From Sphingomonas sp. (GTDB lineage Bacteria > Pseudomonadota > Alphaproteobacteria > Sphingomonadales > Sphingomonadaceae), in NCBI RefSeq assembly GCF_017304635.1, contig NZ_JAFKMA010000006.1, positions 80,739-144,738 on the forward strand: DNA of 64,000 bases, given 5' to 3'. The notes beneath the pieces were generated by a model. It did not search any database, was not told the origin of the DNA, and saw only the letters and a list, made by a program, of their open reading frames with translations. The position numbers and the translations under genes were made by a program. Shown piece after piece: positions 62,168 through 64,000 of the stretch (position 1 is the stretch's first letter; each line of letters opens with the position of its first letter).

Positions 62168-63240
62168 GCTTCTCCGCCCATCGCCTCACCATCGCTCGGC
62201 AAAGAAGGAAACTGACCGGCAAGGAGCTCGGCGAGATTGCCGGACTGACGCCCGTGACCGTGTCGAAGGCTGAGAACGGACATCAGGTCGAACCGGGAAC
62301 CGCGGAGCGCCTAGCGGCGGCGCTCGGCTTCCCCCTTGACTTCTTCTATCTCGAGGCGCCCGAGATGGTGGAGGCGGATACGGTTAGTTTCCGCAGCCTG
62401 AAGAAGATGAGCGCGGCGGAGCGCGACGCCTCCCTCGCCGCCGGCTCGCTCGGCGTCGAGCTCTACGGATGGATCGATAATCGCTTCGATCTGCCCGAAG
62501 CCGACCTCATTGATCTCAACAAGGAGCGGAGCCGCCCGGAGAGCGCGGCGCGCCTCCTGCGTCAGCACTGGGGTCTCGGCGACCGACCCATCGGCAACAT
62601 GCTTAAGCTGCTGGAGTCGAAGGGCGTTAGGGTATTGTCGCTATCGGAGAATACGCTCAACGTCGACGCCTACTCTTTCTGGCGCGGTGATCACCCCTAC
62701 ATCTTCCTGAACCAAGAGAAGAGCGCGGAGCGTTCCATATTCGATAGCGCGCACGAACTGGGCCACTTGGTGCTCCATCACCACGCTGGTGCGCGCAACG
62801 ACAAGGGCGCCGAGTTTCAGGCCGATCAGTTTGCGTCGGCGTTCCTGATGCCCGAGCATGATGTCAAAAACGAGCTGTCGACGATTGTGTCGCCCCAGCA
62901 GATTATCCGCGCGAAGAGCCGGTGGCGGGTTTCCGCAATGGCGCTTGCCTATCGGTTGCACTCTCTGAACCTCCTTAGCGATTGGAACTATAGATCGTTT
63001 TGCATCGAGCTGGGCAAACTCGGCTACCGCAGCGGCGAACCTCAGGGCGTCGAGCGCGAGACTTCGGTCGTGCTTGCAAAGGTCCTGACGGCACTTTGGA
63101 CGAAGAGACTTACCAAGGCCGAGATCGCAAGCGATCTCGCCGTTCCGACCGAAGAGGTTGAGAGCTTAATTTTTGGGCTTGCTGGACCATCCGCACCGGT
63201 TGGCTCACCCGGATCGCTGGAGCTGGTTCAAAGCAAATAG
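62164..63240 (+). CDS. XRE regulator with ImmA/IrrE metallopeptidase domain
   Basis: The 358-aa protein has an N-terminal HTH (LTIARQRRKLTGKELGEIAGLTPVTVSKAENGHQ, 8-41) and an ImmA/IrrE zinc peptidase domain with HELGH (197-201) and the downstream Glu217 in AEFQADQFASAFLMP. Proteins of this type cleave or sense a regulator, or act as antitoxins of two-gene systems. A C-terminal helical part with LTKAEIASDLAVPTEEVESL resembles another small HTH. It is coupled by a four-base overlap to the unknown gene before it. Confidence 0.9.
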   Translation: MSFSAHRLTIARQRRKLTGKELGEIAGLTPVTVSKAENGHQVEPGTAERLAAALGFPLDFFYLEAPEMVEADTVSFRSLKKMSAAERDASLAAGSLGVELYGWIDNRFDLPEADLIDLNKERSRPESAARLLRQHWGLGDRPIGNMLKLLESKGVRVLSLSENTLNVDAYSFWRGDHPYIFLNQEKSAERSIFDSAHELGHLVLHHHAGARNDKGAEFQADQFASAFLMPEHDVKNELSTIVSPQQIIRAKSRWRVSAMALAYRLHSLNLLSDWNYRSFCIELGKLGYRSGEPQGVERETSVVLAKVLTALWTKRLTKAEIASDLAVPTEEVESLIFGLAGPSAPVGSPGSLELVQSK

Positions 63241-63358
63241 CGGGCGAACTGCGTGACACCGATCGCGCATCACGTAGCGGCCTGAGCGGACGACGGCTTT
63301 CCGGATCAGCTCTCGCTCATTCAACGACCGAAATTAGGGCGCATTGTTGCCTTTGGCG

Positions 63359-64000
63359 CTACCAAATTCGTACGCGCGACCCTGACGCCAAATAGTATTT
63401 CTCGCCCGGCTTCACGCCGAACGCGTCATACCAAGCATCGACATTACGCACTGCGCCAATCACGCGGAACCGGTTGGGGGCGTGATCGTCGTTCGACAGA
63501 GTCGCTCGCATGAAATCGTCGCTGTCCTTAGAACGCCGCACCTGGGTGTAGGACAGAAAAAAGCGCTGGTCGCCGGTCAGTCCGTCGATCACCGGTGCGG
63601 GCTTGCCGCCCAGCGATGCATGATAGGCGTCCAGCGCGGCGAGCAGGCCGCCGAGGTCCGCGATGTTCTCGCCCATCGTCAGCTGGCCGTTGACGTGTTG
63701 TCCCGGCAGCGGCTCGAACGCGTCATATTGCGCGCCGAGCACGGCGATGCGGCGATCGAACTCGGCGACGTCGGTGGACGTCCACCAATCCTTGAAGTTG
63801 CCGTTAATATCGATCTGGCGACCGGCGTTGTCGAAGCTGTGCGTCAATTCGTGGCCGATTATTGCGCCGATCCCGCCGTAATTGACGGCCGGATCGGCGG
63901 TCATGCTGAAGAAGGGCGGCTGCAACCGCGCGGCGGGGAAGACGATCTTGAGTTGCTGTCCGGAATTGTCGGCGTTGATGGTTTGCGGCGTCAGATCCCC
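63359..64000 (-). CDS. M13 family zinc metallopeptidase, C-terminal part (5' end outside window)
   Basis: The frame is open to the window end; 213 residues are visible. The neprilysin-type motif HELTH (partial residues 50-54) follows LKIVFPAARLQPPFFSMTADPAVNYGGIGAIIG, and the third ligand is in GENIADLGGLLAALDAY. The C terminus ends GEKYYLASGSRVRIW, the normal family end. It is a periplasmic peptidase in this group. Base use is core-like, so the island ends between 63240 and here. Confidence 0.93.
   Translation of the reverse strand, partial: GDLTPQTINADNSGQQLKIVFPAARLQPPFFSMTADPAVNYGGIGAIIGHELTHSFDNAGRQIDINGNFKDWWTSTDVAEFDRRIAVLGAQYDAFEPLPGQHVNGQLTMGENIADLGGLLAALDAYHASLGGKPAPVIDGLTGDQRFFLSYTQVRRSKDSDDFMRATLSNDDHAPNRFRVIGAVRNVDAWYDAFGVKPGEKYYLASGSRVRIW

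Overview
This window is high-GC chromosomal DNA from an alphaproteobacterium, most likely of the Sphingomonadales. The gene set supports this: CcrM and a SciP-type CtrA inhibitor, a DUF6456 protein, split PntA1/PntA2/PntB transhydrogenase, a bacterial aa3 oxidase subunit IV, a membrane-anchored cytochrome c, HisZ, and many short GC-rich palindromic repeats between genes. No rRNA operon or CRISPR array was seen. Two tRNA genes are present (Val-TAC and Ser-GGA).

Layout. 1-5.6 kb: end of the ATP synthase operon (atpD, atpC), a hybrid histidine kinase, a DapF-family epimerase, a divergent DUF6456/HTH pair and a GFA protein. 5.7-11.7 kb: tRNA-Val, a winged-helix regulator, the pnt operon and a sigma-54 activator. 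11.7-17.3 kb: a leftward block with folP, ccrM, rnhB, a ThiD-VOC fusion and pheA. 17.5-31.3 kb: cytochrome c, LOG and extensin-like proteins, serC-serA, a four-helix-bundle gene between heptamer arrays, hisZ, purA, a TIR-bounded element, and the leftward dnaJ-like/yihY/fabI/aroC block. 31.4-35 kb: the two-protein NHEJ system, ligD and ku. 35-40.2 kb: pdxH, a CDF transporter, PhzF-like, thioesterase, GFA, mnmA and sciP. 40.7-53.3 kb: membrane proteins, an RND efflux pair, DUF445, a HAD phosphatase, an Mla-type lipid ABC transporter operon and a periplasmic cyclophilin.

53.36-63.24 kb is accessory DNA. It starts at tRNA-Ser, whose 3' end is followed by a second, degenerate copy about 210 bp downstream, as left by integration of a mobile element. 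Base composition falls. The cargo is a ParB-like/DNA methyltransferase fusion behind two palindromic operators, a DUF5681 protein, an exported unknown, a small XRE regulator, a Gabija-like pair (OLD-family ATPase-TOPRIM nuclease plus UvrD-like helicase), and, divergent from it, a two-gene cassette of an unknown 210-aa protein and an XRE-ImmA/IrrE metallopeptidase whose promoter is embedded in an 18-bp inverted repeat. I read this as a defence island; no integrase is visible. An M13 metallopeptidase, cut by the window end, follows.

The most interesting items are the defence island and its operators, the repeated tRNA-Ser attachment region, a palindromic repeat read in frame inside ligD, the ThiD-VOC fusion, and the ccrM upstream region that combines a DnaA box, GANTC sites and paired GTTAAC palindromes. 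All functional assignments come from reading motifs by eye; no database search was possible.
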